A stretch of DNA of 64,000 nt from Paracandidimonas soli (GTDB lineage: Bacteria; Pseudomonadota; Gammaproteobacteria; Burkholderiales; Burkholderiaceae_B), in NCBI RefSeq assembly GCF_004342005.1, contig NZ_SMBX01000002.1, positions 434,001 through 498,000 on the forward strand, read 5' to 3'. The notes under the pieces are model-generated. The model had not been told where the DNA came from, searched no databases, and saw only the letters and a program-made list of their open reading frames with translations. The position numbers and the translations under genes were made by a program. Positions within the stretch are counted from its first letter, which is position 1, and the number at the start of each line of letters is the position of its first letter. This document shows positions 39,924 through 48,933 of this stretch, piece by piece.

Positions 39924-40670
39924 TTGCCAGAAAATACTTTTCAGCGTCCTTCCGGACGCGCGCCCGACCAGCTTCGCAATATCTCCCTGGAGCCGGGCTT
40001 TACGCGCCATGCGGAAGGATCCGTGCTCATTCGCGCCGGCGATACACATGTGCTTTGCAATGCCAGCGTGCTGGAGAAGGTGCCTCCTTTTTTGAAGGGA
40101 AAAGGCCAGGGCTGGGTCACGGCGGAATACGGCATGCTGCCCAGGTCGACGCATACTCGCTCCGACCGTGAAGCGGCCAAGGGCAAGCAGTCGGGACGCA
40201 CCCAGGAAATCCAGCGGCTCATCGGCCGCAGCCTGCGCGCGGTATTCGATCTGTCCTTGCTGGGCGAGCGCACGCTGCATATCGATTGCGATGTCCTGCA
40301 GGCCGACGGCGGTACGCGCTGCGCCAGTATCACGGGCGCCTGGCTGGCAAGCGCCATCGCGGTGCAGCGATTGATGCGCGAGGGCATCCTGCAGCAGGAT
40401 CCAATCATCGGCAGCGTGGCAGCCGTTTCCACGGGGCTGGTCGATGGCCGGGCGGTGCTCGACCTGGACTACCAGGAGGACTCGTCCTGCGATGCCGATA
40501 TGAACATTGTCATGACGGGCGAGGGCGGCTTCGTCGAGGTACAGGGCACGGCGGAAGGCAGGGCGTTCGACCGCCAGGCGCTGGACAGCCTCATGGACCT
40601 GGCACGGCAGGGCATCGCATCGCTGACGCGGCTGCAGCTGGAGGCGCTGGGCAAAGCGTCCGGCCGCTGA
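39924..40670 (+). CDS. rph: Ribonuclease PH
   Basis: A 248-residue phosphorolytic 3-prime exoribonuclease that trims tRNA precursors. [64 protein letters not shown] and the [18 protein letters not shown] active site are all present. No ATG gives the usual N-terminus; TTG at 39924, six bases after GGGAG, yields [12 protein letters not shown], and is my choice. The upstream ATG at 39870 would start inside the repeat element. Confidence 0.93.
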   Translation: MPENTFQRPSGRAPDQLRNISLEPGFTRHAEGSVLIRAGDTHVLCNASVLEKVPPFLKGKGQGWVTAEYGMLPRSTHTRSDREAAKGKQSGRTQEIQRLIGRSLRAVFDLSLLGERTLHIDCDVLQADGGTRCASITGAWLASAIAVQRLMREGILQQDPIIGSVAAVSTGLVDGRAVLDLDYQEDSSCDADMNIVMTGEGGFVEVQGTAEGRAFDRQALDSLMDLARQGIASLTRLQLEALGKASGR

Positions 40671-40709
40671 GACCGCGCTCGTTCGCAACATAATGGAGAT
40701 CATGGAAAC

Positions 40710-41693
40710 ATGGTGAACAACAAACGGGTTTTCGCGACTCTGACTCCGGAAGCCGACAGCGACTGGAAGCTTCAGGAACTCGTGAGCGCGCTGCGGCACT
40801 CGCGCGAGCAGACGCACCACATCCGCCATCGGGGCGGCGTACGCGAGCTGCCCTCCCTGGAAGCGCTCGAGGTCATCCTGGGCGATCTGTCCTCCTCGCT
40901 GTTTCCCACGCACTACGGCCCGTCCGACCTGACGGACGGCAGCATCGATTATTTCGTGGGCAATACGCTGGGCAATGCGCTCAATGCGCTGGCTGAGCAA
41001 GTCAGGCGCAGCCTGCGGTTCCGTCCGCAGGCAGAAGAGCGCAGTCCCTATCCGCTGGACGATGAAGAGCTTCTGCGCGACAAGGCGCTGGAATTGACGG
41101 CCCGTTTTGCTGCGCAACTGCCGGAAATCCGCAACCTTCTGGTCAGCGACGTGCGCGCCGCCTATGCTGGAGACCCCGCGGCGTCGCACATGGCCGAAAT
41201 CCTGCTGTGCTATCCGGGCATGCGCGCCATCATGTGCCATCGCATGGCGCATGCGCTGTACCGGATGGATCTGAAATTCCTGGCCAGGATGATCGCCAGC
41301 CTGTCGCAGCGGGAGACGGGCATCGACATCAACCCCGGAGCACAGATCGGCGCAAGCTTCTTCATCGATCACGGCATCGGCGTGGTCATTGGAGAAACCA
41401 CGATCATCGGCGAGCGCGTACGCCTCTATCAGCATGTGACGCTGGGCGCCAAGAGCTTTGCGGCGGACGAGAAGGGGATGCTGATCAAGGGGCATCCACG
41501 CCACCCCATCGTCGAGGACGATGTGGTCATCTATGCTGGCGCCACGATCCTCGGCAGAGTGACGATCGGCGCAGGTTCCACCATCGGGGGCAATGTCTGG
41601 CTGACGCAGAGCGTGCCGCCGGGAAGCTCTGTGACCCAGGCGCAGATGCGCAGCGTCTGCGAAGACGATGGCGCGCGCGCGGCGCAGCCCTGA
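40710..41693 (+). CDS. cysE: Serine O-acetyltransferase (EpsC/SrpH-type CysE)
   Basis: A 327-residue left-handed beta-helix acetyltransferase with an N-terminal helical domain of about 180 residues. INPGAQIGASFFIDHGIGVVIGETTIIGERVRLYQHVTLGAKS is the hexapeptide-repeat active site with the catalytic His and Asp. It makes O-acetylserine for cysteine synthesis. The length and the C-terminus (SVPPGSSVTQ) match the longer EpsC-type rather than enterobacterial CysE. Feedback control by cysteine is likely but not visible. Confidence 0.88.
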   Translation: MVNNKRVFATLTPEADSDWKLQELVSALRHSREQTHHIRHRGGVRELPSLEALEVILGDLSSSLFPTHYGPSDLTDGSIDYFVGNTLGNALNALAEQVRRSLRFRPQAEERSPYPLDDEELLRDKALELTARFAAQLPEIRNLLVSDVRAAYAGDPAASHMAEILLCYPGMRAIMCHRMAHALYRMDLKFLARMIASLSQRETGIDINPGAQIGASFFIDHGIGVVIGETTIIGERVRLYQHVTLGAKSFAADEKGMLIKGHPRHPIVEDDVVIYAGATILGRVTIGAGSTIGGNVWLTQSVPPGSSVTQAQMRSVCEDDGARAAQP

Positions 41694-41717
41694 ACAAGTA
41701 TTGCCTACGGTATCTTC

Positions 41718-42362
41718 ATGTCCGAAACTCTATCTTCCACACCTCTCCCCGACGGCAAGGACATTGTTCTGGCCTCCAATAACGCAGGCAAGCTGCGCGA
41801 GTTTTCCGCCATTCTCGGCACGGCGGGGTTCCGCATGATCGCCCAGGGCGAGCTTGGCGTTCCGGAAGCGGAGGAGCCTTATTTCACGTTCCTGGAAAAT
41901 GCGCTGGCCAAGGCCCGCCATGCCAGCCTCCTCACCGGCCGGCCGGCGCTGGCGGACGATTCAGGCCTGTGCGTCGATGCGCTTGCAGGAGCTCCCGGCG
42001 TCATGTCGGCACGCTACGCCATGCTTGCCGGCGGAGAGCGCTCCGATGCCGCCAACAATGCGCATCTGGTGCGCGAACTGCAAGGCCAGCCCAACCGTAA
42101 GGCGCGCTATGTCGCTGTCCTGGTCTATGTCGGCCATGTCGACGATCCCTGTCCCATCGTGGCGCAGGGAGAGTGGGCGGGCGAGATCGTGGACGAGCCC
42201 AAGGGTGGAAACGGTTTCGGCTACGACCCCCACTTCTATATTCCCGCGCAGGGCATGACGGTGGCCGAGCTGGCTCCCGAGGCAAAGAACCGCATCAGCC
42301 ATCGCGGCCAGGCCTTGCAGGCGTTGCTGACGGCCCTGAAAGCCCGGGAAGGAGCAGTCTGA
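41718..42362 (+). CDS. rdgB: dITP/XTP pyrophosphatase (RdgB/HAM1)
   Basis: A 214-residue non-canonical purine NTP pyrophosphatase. LASNNAGKLREF, FLENALAKARHAS, ADDSGLCVDALAGAPGVMSARYA and GGNGFGYDPHF are the substrate- and metal-binding motifs. It removes dITP and XTP from the pool to prevent mutations. It is immediately followed by hemW; the rph-cysE-rdgB-hemW set is co-directional. Confidence 0.95.
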   Translation: MSETLSSTPLPDGKDIVLASNNAGKLREFSAILGTAGFRMIAQGELGVPEAEEPYFTFLENALAKARHASLLTGRPALADDSGLCVDALAGAPGVMSARYAMLAGGERSDAANNAHLVRELQGQPNRKARYVAVLVYVGHVDDPCPIVAQGEWAGEIVDEPKGGNGFGYDPHFYIPAQGMTVAELAPEAKNRISHRGQALQALLTALKAREGAV

Positions 42363-43589
42363 GTGTCAGCCCGGGCAGATTCCCAGATGAAAGCGCGTCC
42401 CAAGGTCAGGGCGCGTGATCCCTCCATGCTGTCGGGCAGGCCGCAGTTCTCGTCCTTGCCGCCTTTGTCCTTATATGTGCATGTGCCCTGGTGCGTGCGC
42501 AAGTGTCCTTATTGCGATTTCAATTCGCACGCCCTGTCGGGCGAGATTCCCGAGCAGCAGTACCTGCAGGCCCTGAGCGCCGATCTGGAGCAGGCGCTGC
42601 CGCTGATCTGGGGGCGCCAGGTCATTTCCGTCTTCATCGGAGGCGGAACGCCGAGCCTGCTGTCGGCTTCGGCCATGGATCAGTTGCTGGCGATGCTGCG
42701 CGCATGCCTCAACCTGCTGCCGGACGCGGAGATCACGATCGAGGCGAATCCCGGAGCGACGGAAGCGGGGCGGCTGCGGGACTACGCCGCCAGCGGCGTC
42801 AACCGGGTTTCGCTCGGCATACAGTCGTTCGACGACAGGGCGCTGAAGACGCTGGGCCGCATCCACGACGCGGACCAAGCGCGCAAGGCCATCGCCATTG
42901 CGCAGCAAGCCGTCTCCCGGATCAACCTGGACATCATGTTCGCACTGCCCGGGCAGGATATGCATGCCATGGAGCGCGATCTGCGCGAAGCCATGTCGTT
43001 CGGCACGGAGCATCTCTCGTTCTACCACCTGACGCTGGAGCCGAATACCGTATTCGCCAAATATCCACCCAAGATTCCCGATGACGACCTGGGCGCGGCC
43101 ATGCAGGAGCGGGGCGCCTTGCTGCTGGAACAGGGCGGATGGCGGCGCTACGAGGTGTCCGCGTACGCCAGAGACGGGGCGGAGTGCCGGCACAACCGCA
43201 ACTATTGGGAATTCGGCGACTATCTCGGCATCGGTCCCGGAGCGCACGGCAAACTTACCTTTCATGACCGCATCGAACGCCATGCAAAGCTGCGCAATCC
43301 CGACTCCTGGATGCGCAGTGCAGTGCTGCGCGACGGCAGCCACATTGCGGAAACACGCCAGGTGAGTGCGGAAGAAATCACCTTCGAGTTCATGCTGAAT
43401 GCCTTGCGCCTCAGGGAGGGCGTGCCCACCAGCTATTACCCCGAGAGGACGGGCTACCCGCTGCTGCAGGCGGAGCAGGCCATCCGGAAGGCAGTGGCCC
43501 GGGGCCTGATGGACCCTGGCGTGGGCAGGCTGCAGGCCACGCCGCTGGGATGGCAGTTTCTCAACGATCTGCAGGAATCCTTCCTGTAA
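42363..43589 (+). CDS. hemW: Heme chaperone HemW (radical SAM)
   Basis: A 408-residue radical SAM protein. LYVHVPWCVRKCPYCDFNSH has the CxxxCxxC cluster motif plus the extra Cys-less F/H pattern of HemW rather than HemN. FIGGGTPSLLSA, IEANPGATEAG and GVNRVSLGIQSFDD follow. HemW delivers heme to respiratory enzymes and is often misnamed coproporphyrinogen oxidase. Start GTG at 42363 directly after the rdgB stop, with AAGGAG eight bases upstream; an ATG eight codons later is less likely. Confidence 0.93.
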   Translation: MSARADSQMKARPKVRARDPSMLSGRPQFSSLPPLSLYVHVPWCVRKCPYCDFNSHALSGEIPEQQYLQALSADLEQALPLIWGRQVISVFIGGGTPSLLSASAMDQLLAMLRACLNLLPDAEITIEANPGATEAGRLRDYAASGVNRVSLGIQSFDDRALKTLGRIHDADQARKAIAIAQQAVSRINLDIMFALPGQDMHAMERDLREAMSFGTEHLSFYHLTLEPNTVFAKYPPKIPDDDLGAAMQERGALLLEQGGWRRYEVSAYARDGAECRHNRNYWEFGDYLGIGPGAHGKLTFHDRIERHAKLRNPDSWMRSAVLRDGSHIAETRQVSAEEITFEFMLNALRLREGVPTSYYPERTGYPLLQAEQAIRKAVARGLMDPGVGRLQATPLGWQFLNDLQESFL

Positions 43590-43611
43590 GCTGTCCAACT
43601 GTTGCGTAAGC

Positions 43612-43633
43612 GTGCGGGCCCATCGGCCCGCAC
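43612..43633. terminator. Terminator-like hairpin after hemW
   Basis: GTGCGGGCC (43612-43620) pairs perfectly with GGCCCGCAC (43625-43633) over a CATC loop. No T-tract follows (CGGAAAAACG), so it may slow or stabilise rather than end transcription. Confidence 0.5.
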
Positions 43634-43726
43634 CGGAAAAACGCTCTGTTTGAGGGCGAGAGCCCCGCGCACAAGGCGCGCCACGGGGAGCTTCCGCACC
43701 ATGACGAGCCATGTTTTGGTGCATAA

Positions 43727-43743
43727 TGCACCATAAGAGTGCA
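43727..43743 (+). promoter_or_regulatory. NtrC-binding site upstream of glnA
   Basis: TGCACCATAAGAGTGCA fits the NtrC consensus TGCACC-N5-GGTGCA with one mismatch. Its left half also belongs to a perfect palindrome TGGTGCA-TAA-TGCACCA (43717-43733), so there may be more than one half-site. It lies about 55 bases upstream of the -24/-12 promoter, a normal enhancer distance. Confidence 0.75.
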
Positions 43744-43796
43744 TCCATCCATAGTCAGACTGCCTGTGTCCCGCGCAGTTCAGGGCGGGAACCCGC

Positions 43797-43812
43797 TGGC
43801 ACGGGTTTTGCT
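43797..43812 (+). promoter_or_regulatory. Sigma-54 (-24/-12) promoter of glnA
   Basis: TGGCACGGGTTTTGCT matches the sigma-54 consensus TGGCACG-N4-TTGCW at every fixed base; the GG and GC are exactly 12 bases apart. Transcription should begin near 43823, about 43 bases before the glnA ATG. With the NtrC site upstream and ntrBC downstream this is a complete nitrogen-regulated unit. Confidence 0.9.
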
Positions 43813-43865
43813 TTATGGTTCATGCAACGCCACTTATTTTCGACTCTATCCAGGCAGGAGCCCCC

Positions 43866-45275
43866 ATGTCCACAAATGAAGATGTCATCAAACTGATCGC
43901 CGAACGCGAAATCGCTTTCGTGGATCTGCGCTTTACCGATACGCTGGGCCGCGAGCATCACATGACCCTGCCTGCGCACACCGTAGACGAAGAAAAACTC
44001 GAATCCGGGCAGGCGTTCGACGGTTCGTCGCTGCCGGGCTGGAAGGGTATCGAAGCCTCCGACATGGTCCTGATCCCCGACGCAAAGACGGCACGCATGG
44101 ATCCGTTTCGCGAAGAGCCCACGCTGATCCTGACGGCCGACGTGGTCGAGCCTTCCGATCTCAAGGGCTATGAGCGCGATCCTCGTTCGCTGGCCAAGCG
44201 TGCGGAAGCCTACCTGAAGTCTTCCGGCCTGGGCGATACTGCCTATTTCGGTCCGGAACCTGAATTCTTCGTCTTCGACGGTGTCAGCTGGAACGACGAC
44301 ATGTCGGGCAGCTTCGTCAAGATCCATTCGGACGAAGGGCCGTGGTCTCGCGCCAACGACGAGAAGAACAATCTGGGCCATCGTCCCACCGTCAAGGGCG
44401 GCTATGTGCCGGTTCCTCCTGTCGATTCGTTTCATGACATGCGCTCCGAAATGAGCCTGCTGCTGGAACAGCAGGGCGTACCCGTCGAAGTGCACCACCA
44501 CGAAGTGGCCGGCGCCGGACAGCTGGAAATAGGCACGAAGTTCAGCACGCTGGTCGAGCGCGCCGACTGGAACCAGATCCTGAAGTACACCATCCTGAAC
44601 GTTGCGCATGTCTACGGCAAGACCGCCACATTCATGCCCAAGCCCATCGTCGGCGACAACGGTTCGGGCATGCACGTGCACCAGTCCATCTGGAAGGATG
44701 GCCAGAACCTGTTCGCGGGCAACGGCTATGCAGGCCTGTCGGAATTCGCGCTGTACTACATTGGCGGCATCATCAAGCACGCGCGCGCGCTCAATGCCAT
44801 CACCAACCCGGCGACCAACTCGTACAAGCGCCTGGTGCCTCACTACGAGGCTCCCATCAAGCTGGCGTATTCGGCCCGCAATCGCTCGGCATCCATCCGT
44901 ATTCCGTACGTGAGCAGCCCCAAGGCGCGCCGCGTCGAGGCCCGCTTCCCGGATCCCATGGCCAATCCGTACCTGGCATTCTCGGCATTGATGATGGCGG
45001 GCCTGGACGGCGTGCAGAACAAGATCCACCCCGGCGATCCCGCCGACAAGAATCTGTACGATCTGCCGCCGGAAGAGGATGCGAAGATCCCGACCGTCTG
45101 CGCGTCGCTGGAAGAGGCCTTGGCGGCCCTGGATGCGGACCGCGAGTTCCTGACCCGCGGCGGCGTATTCACGAACGATCTGCTGGATGCCTACATCGCC
45201 CTGAAGATGGGGGAGGTCACTCGCCTGCGCATGACGCCGCATCCGGTCGAGTTCGACATGTACTACAGCCTCTGA
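43866..45275 (+). CDS. glnA: Glutamine synthetase, type I
   Basis: A 469-residue glutamine synthetase of the GSI-beta class. [48 protein letters not shown] and [15 protein letters not shown] are active-site motifs. The adenylylation tyrosine is about Tyr398 in [10 protein letters not shown], so activity is switched off by GlnE. It is transcribed from the sigma-54 promoter above and followed by ntrB. Confidence 0.98.
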   Translation: MSTNEDVIKLIAEREIAFVDLRFTDTLGREHHMTLPAHTVDEEKLESGQAFDGSSLPGWKGIEASDMVLIPDAKTARMDPFREEPTLILTADVVEPSDLKGYERDPRSLAKRAEAYLKSSGLGDTAYFGPEPEFFVFDGVSWNDDMSGSFVKIHSDEGPWSRANDEKNNLGHRPTVKGGYVPVPPVDSFHDMRSEMSLLLEQQGVPVEVHHHEVAGAGQLEIGTKFSTLVERADWNQILKYTILNVAHVYGKTATFMPKPIVGDNGSGMHVHQSIWKDGQNLFAGNGYAGLSEFALYYIGGIIKHARALNAITNPATNSYKRLVPHYEAPIKLAYSARNRSASIRIPYVSSPKARRVEARFPDPMANPYLAFSALMMAGLDGVQNKIHPGDPADKNLYDLPPEEDAKIPTVCASLEEALAALDADREFLTRGGVFTNDLLDAYIALKMGEVTRLRMTPHPVEFDMYYSL

Positions 45276-45405
45276 TCCGACGGCCGCTCGCGGCTCAGGA
45301 TATTGCAGCCCGGTGCGACATGCGTCGCGCCGGCGGCTTCCTGCCGCCTTGGCTGGGGCGGGAAGCCATGAATGAGGCCCGACAGCATTCTGCACGGAAC
45401 ATGCC

Positions 45406-46497
45406 ATGGATCTTGCCGCCTACGATGTGCTTTCCACCGCCGTCCTGATGCTGGGCGAGCAGGGCGCCGTGGCGCATGCCAATGCCGCGGCGGAAGAGCT
45501 GTTCGGCGTCTCGCGCAAGGTGCTGCAGGGCGTGCTGGCGCAGGACCTGTTCGAGCCGGACGAGGTGTTGCAGAACCGGCTTCCCGGCGCGCTACGGGGC
45601 GAATACGGCACGCTGCATTATGCGCTGATCGCCAGGCGCAGGACTGGCGACGTGCCGGTCAACATGACGCTGTTGCCGCTTGCGGGAGCGCCATGGGCGG
45701 CAGTGCTGGAACTGCGCACGCCGGAACGTGAGCAGTTGCTCGACAGGCATCACGCCATGACGCGCGAGCGCGAATCCCAGCGTTCGCTGTTGCGCAATCT
45801 TGCGCACGAGATCAAGAATCCGCTGGGCGGGATACGCGGCGCGGCGCAACTGCTGGACGGGGAACTGGCCAGTCTGGAGCGCACGGGCGGCGATCCTTCG
45901 CTGCGCGACTATACCCGGGTCATCGTGGCCGAAACGGGGCGTCTGTCGGCGTTGATCGATCGCCTGATCGCGCCGCAGGGAGAAGCGCTGCAGCTGTCGA
46001 CCTTCAATATCCACGAGGTCTGCGAGCGAGTCTACACCCTGGTGCGCTCGGAGTTCGCCGACCGGTTCGAGATCGTGCGCGACTACGACTCCTCGGTGCC
46101 GGACGTGAGCGGCGATTTCCAGCGCCTGGTCCAAACCTTGCTGAACATGGCGCGCAATGCGGGGCAGGCGCTGACGGAAGGCCGCCGCAGCGAGGCTGGC
46201 CGGGAGTACGGCGAGCCGCGGCTGACGCTGCGCACCCGGATCGGGCATTGCCTGTATCTGCCGCACAGCCATGGCGGCCTGGCCGTCATTCTGTCGGTCA
46301 TTGATAACGGACCAGGCGTGCCAGAGTCCCTGAAGGAAACGATTTTTCATCCGCTGGCGACCGGCCGGCCCCAGGGAACCGGCCTGGGGCTCAACCTGGC
46401 GCAGGAGTACGCGCAGCAGCACGGCGGCCTGATCGAGTTCGAGTCACGGCCGGGCCACACGGAATTTCGGCTGATATTGCCGATGGAGATGTCTTGA
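45406..46497 (+). CDS. ntrB: Nitrogen regulation sensor kinase NtrB
   Basis: A 363-residue soluble histidine kinase. PAS domain (about 8-105), phosphorylated His134 in NLAHEIKNPLGGIRGAAQLL, N-box NMARNAGQAL, G1 DNGPGVPE and G2 GTGLGLNLAQEY. It phosphorylates NtrC in low nitrogen and, with PII bound, dephosphorylates it. No membrane segment, as expected. Confidence 0.96.
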   Translation: MDLAAYDVLSTAVLMLGEQGAVAHANAAAEELFGVSRKVLQGVLAQDLFEPDEVLQNRLPGALRGEYGTLHYALIARRRTGDVPVNMTLLPLAGAPWAAVLELRTPEREQLLDRHHAMTRERESQRSLLRNLAHEIKNPLGGIRGAAQLLDGELASLERTGGDPSLRDYTRVIVAETGRLSALIDRLIAPQGEALQLSTFNIHEVCERVYTLVRSEFADRFEIVRDYDSSVPDVSGDFQRLVQTLLNMARNAGQALTEGRRSEAGREYGEPRLTLRTRIGHCLYLPHSHGGLAVILSVIDNGPGVPESLKETIFHPLATGRPQGTGLGLNLAQEYAQQHGGLIEFESRPGHTEFRLILPMEMS

Positions 46498-48023
46498 TGA
46501 GCGCAGTCTGGATTGTCGATGATGACCAAAGCATCCGCTGGGTGCTCGAAAAGGCGATGGGGCGCGTGTCCCTGCCGGTGCGCAGCTTCGCCTCTGGCGA
46601 CGAGGCGCTGCTGGCGCTGCAGGGCGCCAGGCCTGCGGTGCTCGTGACCGATATCCGCATGCCGGGCCGCGACGGCCTCAGCCTGCTGAACCGGATTCGC
46701 AAGGATTACCCCGAGATCGCTGTCATCGTCATGACGGCATTCAGCGATCTGAGCAGTACGGTCGCCGCCTTCCAGCGCGGCGCCTACGACTACCTGACCA
46801 AACCGTTCGATATCGATGCCGCCGTGGCGCTGATCCAGCGGGCCGTCAATGAGCACGGGCAGAAAGCGCCGCCCGTGCCGCAGGCCGAGGATGATACCCT
46901 GCTGGAGTCGGCTTCGAACCCGGAGGCATATCCGGCCGCAACGCAGGGCATCGCAAAGAAAGCGCTGCTGCAGTCCGCATCGCCCGCCATGCAGGATGTC
47001 TACAGGGCCATCGGGCGCCTGGCCGGCTCCAGCGCGACGGTCCTGATAACAGGAGAGTCCGGCACAGGCAAGGAGCTAGTGGCCAGGGCGCTGCACGAAC
47101 ACAGCGCGCGGGCCAAGGGGCCTTTCGTCGCGTTGAATGCGGCCGCCATACCGAAGGATCTGCTCGAGGCTGAGCTGTTTGGCCACGAACGCGGCGCCTT
47201 CACCGGCGCGGCGCAATCGCGCCGGGGCCGCTTCGAGGAGGCGGATGGAGGCACGCTGTTCCTGGACGAAATCGGCGACATGCCTTTCGAATTGCAGACG
47301 CGTCTGCTGCGAGTATTGGCCGACGGCTGTTTCTACCGCATCGGAGGCTCGCAGGCTGTGAAGGTGGATGTCCGCATCGTGACCGCCACGCACCAGCCGC
47401 TGGAGCAGCGCGTGGCGCAAGGCCAGTTCCGCGAAGACCTGTTCCATCGCCTGAACGTGATTCGCCTGCGGCTGCCAGCGCTGCGCGACCGGAAAGAGGA
47501 CATCCCGGCCCTGGCCCGCCTGTTCCTGCAGAACAGCGCCGGCAGCCTGGGCGTCCCGGTACGCATCCTGGAGGACGACGCCATGCGGGCCCTTCAGGCG
47601 TTCGACTATCCGGGCAATGTACGTCAGCTCGAGAACATCTGCCAATGGCTGAGCGTGATGGCGCCGAGCCAGCGCGTGCATGCCAGGGATCTGCCTCCGG
47701 AAGTCCTGGAGAAGGATGTCCGGCAGCCTGGCGAGCCGTTCTCCGATGCAGCTCCCGGAGCCACAGCCGCGGGCGCGGCCGGAGGTGAACCGGAGCAGGG
47801 CGGTGCGGGATGGCTGGCGTTGCTGGAGGAGGATGTGTCCGGCAGGCTGGCATGCAATGAGCCCGCCCTGATGAGCTCCATGCTGCGGGATTTCGAGAAA
47901 GTGCTGATCGCCGCCGCCTTGCGGCATACGCACGGTCGCAGGGCGGAAGCGGCCATGCGGCTTGGGATCGGCAGGAACACGCTGACGCGCAAGTGCGCCG
48001 AACTGGGGCTGGATGATCGCTGA
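46497..48023 (+). CDS. ntrC: Nitrogen response regulator NtrC
   Basis: A 508-residue sigma-54 activator. Receiver domain with phospho-acceptor about Asp52 (VTDIRMPGRDG), AAA+ domain with Walker A GESGTGKE and the sigma-54 contact GAFTGA, and a C-terminal Fis-type helix-turn-helix (GRRAEAAMRLGIGRNTLTRK). It activates the glnA promoter. I chose the ATG overlapping the ntrB stop (TGATG); a TTG one codon earlier is possible. It converges with the iron transporter operon seven bases downstream. Confidence 0.96.
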   Translation: MSAVWIVDDDQSIRWVLEKAMGRVSLPVRSFASGDEALLALQGARPAVLVTDIRMPGRDGLSLLNRIRKDYPEIAVIVMTAFSDLSSTVAAFQRGAYDYLTKPFDIDAAVALIQRAVNEHGQKAPPVPQAEDDTLLESASNPEAYPAATQGIAKKALLQSASPAMQDVYRAIGRLAGSSATVLITGESGTGKELVARALHEHSARAKGPFVALNAAAIPKDLLEAELFGHERGAFTGAAQSRRGRFEEADGGTLFLDEIGDMPFELQTRLLRVLADGCFYRIGGSQAVKVDVRIVTATHQPLEQRVAQGQFREDLFHRLNVIRLRLPALRDRKEDIPALARLFLQNSAGSLGVPVRILEDDAMRALQAFDYPGNVRQLENICQWLSVMAPSQRVHARDLPPEVLEKDVRQPGEPFSDAAPGATAAGAAGGEPEQGGAGWLALLEEDVSGRLACNEPALMSSMLRDFEKVLIAAALRHTHGRRAEAAMRLGIGRNTLTRKCAELGLDDR

Positions 48024-48030
48024 CGCGGTC

Positions 48031-48933
48031 CTAAGGGTGGCGGCTGCCGGTCGAAGCGCCGCGCATCGAGGCGTTCGCGCGGCTGCTCATCAATGATTCC
48101 CGACGAATGAATTCGGCCACGAAGTCGTTGGCGGGATGATGATGCAGCCGCCATGGGCTGTCCCACTGCTCGATTTTTCCTTCTCGCATGATGCCTATCT
48201 GGTCGGCTATGGCGAAGGCTTCGGCCTGGTTGTGCGTGACCAGCAGCGCGGTGTGGCCGGTGCGCTTGAGGATATCGCGCACTTCGTAGGCCAGGCGTTC
48301 GCGCGTGTCGACGTCCAGGTTCGAAAACGGCTCGTCCAGCAACAGCAGTTCCGGTTCCGGCGCCAATGCCCTGGCCAGGGCGACGCGCTGCTGCTGCCCT
48401 CCGGATAATTCGTGCGGATAGCTGCGCGCCAGCGCCGAAAGTCCTACCAGCTCCAGCATTTCGGCGGTGCGCCGGAGGCGCTCCGCTGCGGGCCGCTTGC
48501 GCAGGCCGAAGGCCACGTTGCCCTCCACCGTCAAATGGGGGAACAGAGCATAGTCCTGGAACATCATGCCCACGCGGCGGCGCTCCGGAAGCACCTGGAT
48601 GCCATCGCCGGACAGCGTTTCGCTGCCCAGGCGGATGACCCCCGAACGCAACGGCTCGAAGCCGGCGATGGCGCGCAATATCGTGGTTTTGCCGCAGCCC
48701 GAAGAGCCCAGCAGGCAGCCGATGGCGCCTTGCTCCAGAGTCAGGGACAAATCGTCGACGACGGCGCGGTAGCCGTTGCGGCTTTCGTAGCCGAGGGATA
48801 TGCCGTCCAGCACAAGCCGATCGGGCGTAGAGACGGAAGGCGCGTCCGGCGCGGCGCTGAGAGCGGGCGGCATTCCGCTCCTTGGCGAATCGGAGCCACT
48901 ACTATGGCCGGTGGGCGACGATGTTTCGATCAC
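48031..48933 (-). CDS. Ferric-iron-type ABC transporter, ATP-binding protein
   Basis: A 300-residue ABC ATPase of the FbpC/PotA-like group. Walker A GSSGCGKTT, FQDYALFPHLTVEGNVAFGL, LSGGQQQR, LLLDEPFSNLD and VTHNQAEAFAIADQI. The N-terminal 35 residues are a Ser/Pro-rich extension. The start GTG overlaps the permease stop (GTGA). FbpC proteins often have a C-terminal regulatory domain; here only a short tail (about 30 residues after the ATPase core) remains. Confidence 0.88.
   Translation of the reverse strand: MIETSSPTGHSSGSDSPRSGMPPALSAAPDAPSVSTPDRLVLDGISLGYESRNGYRAVVDDLSLTLEQGAIGCLLGSSGCGKTTILRAIAGFEPLRSGVIRLGSETLSGDGIQVLPERRRVGMMFQDYALFPHLTVEGNVAFGLRKRPAAERLRRTAEMLELVGLSALARSYPHELSGGQQQRVALARALAPEPELLLLDEPFSNLDVDTRERLAYEVRDILKRTGHTALLVTHNQAEAFAIADQIGIMREGKIEQWDSPWRLHHHPANDFVAEFIRRESLMSSRANASMRGASTGSRHP

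Noticed and set aside
43717-43733. Palindrome TGGTGCA-TAA-TGCACCA taken alone as the NtrC site
   Set aside because: Half-sites are in reverse order to the NtrC consensus; the overlapping TGCACC-N5-AGTGCA at 43727-43743 fits better, so that one is annotated.
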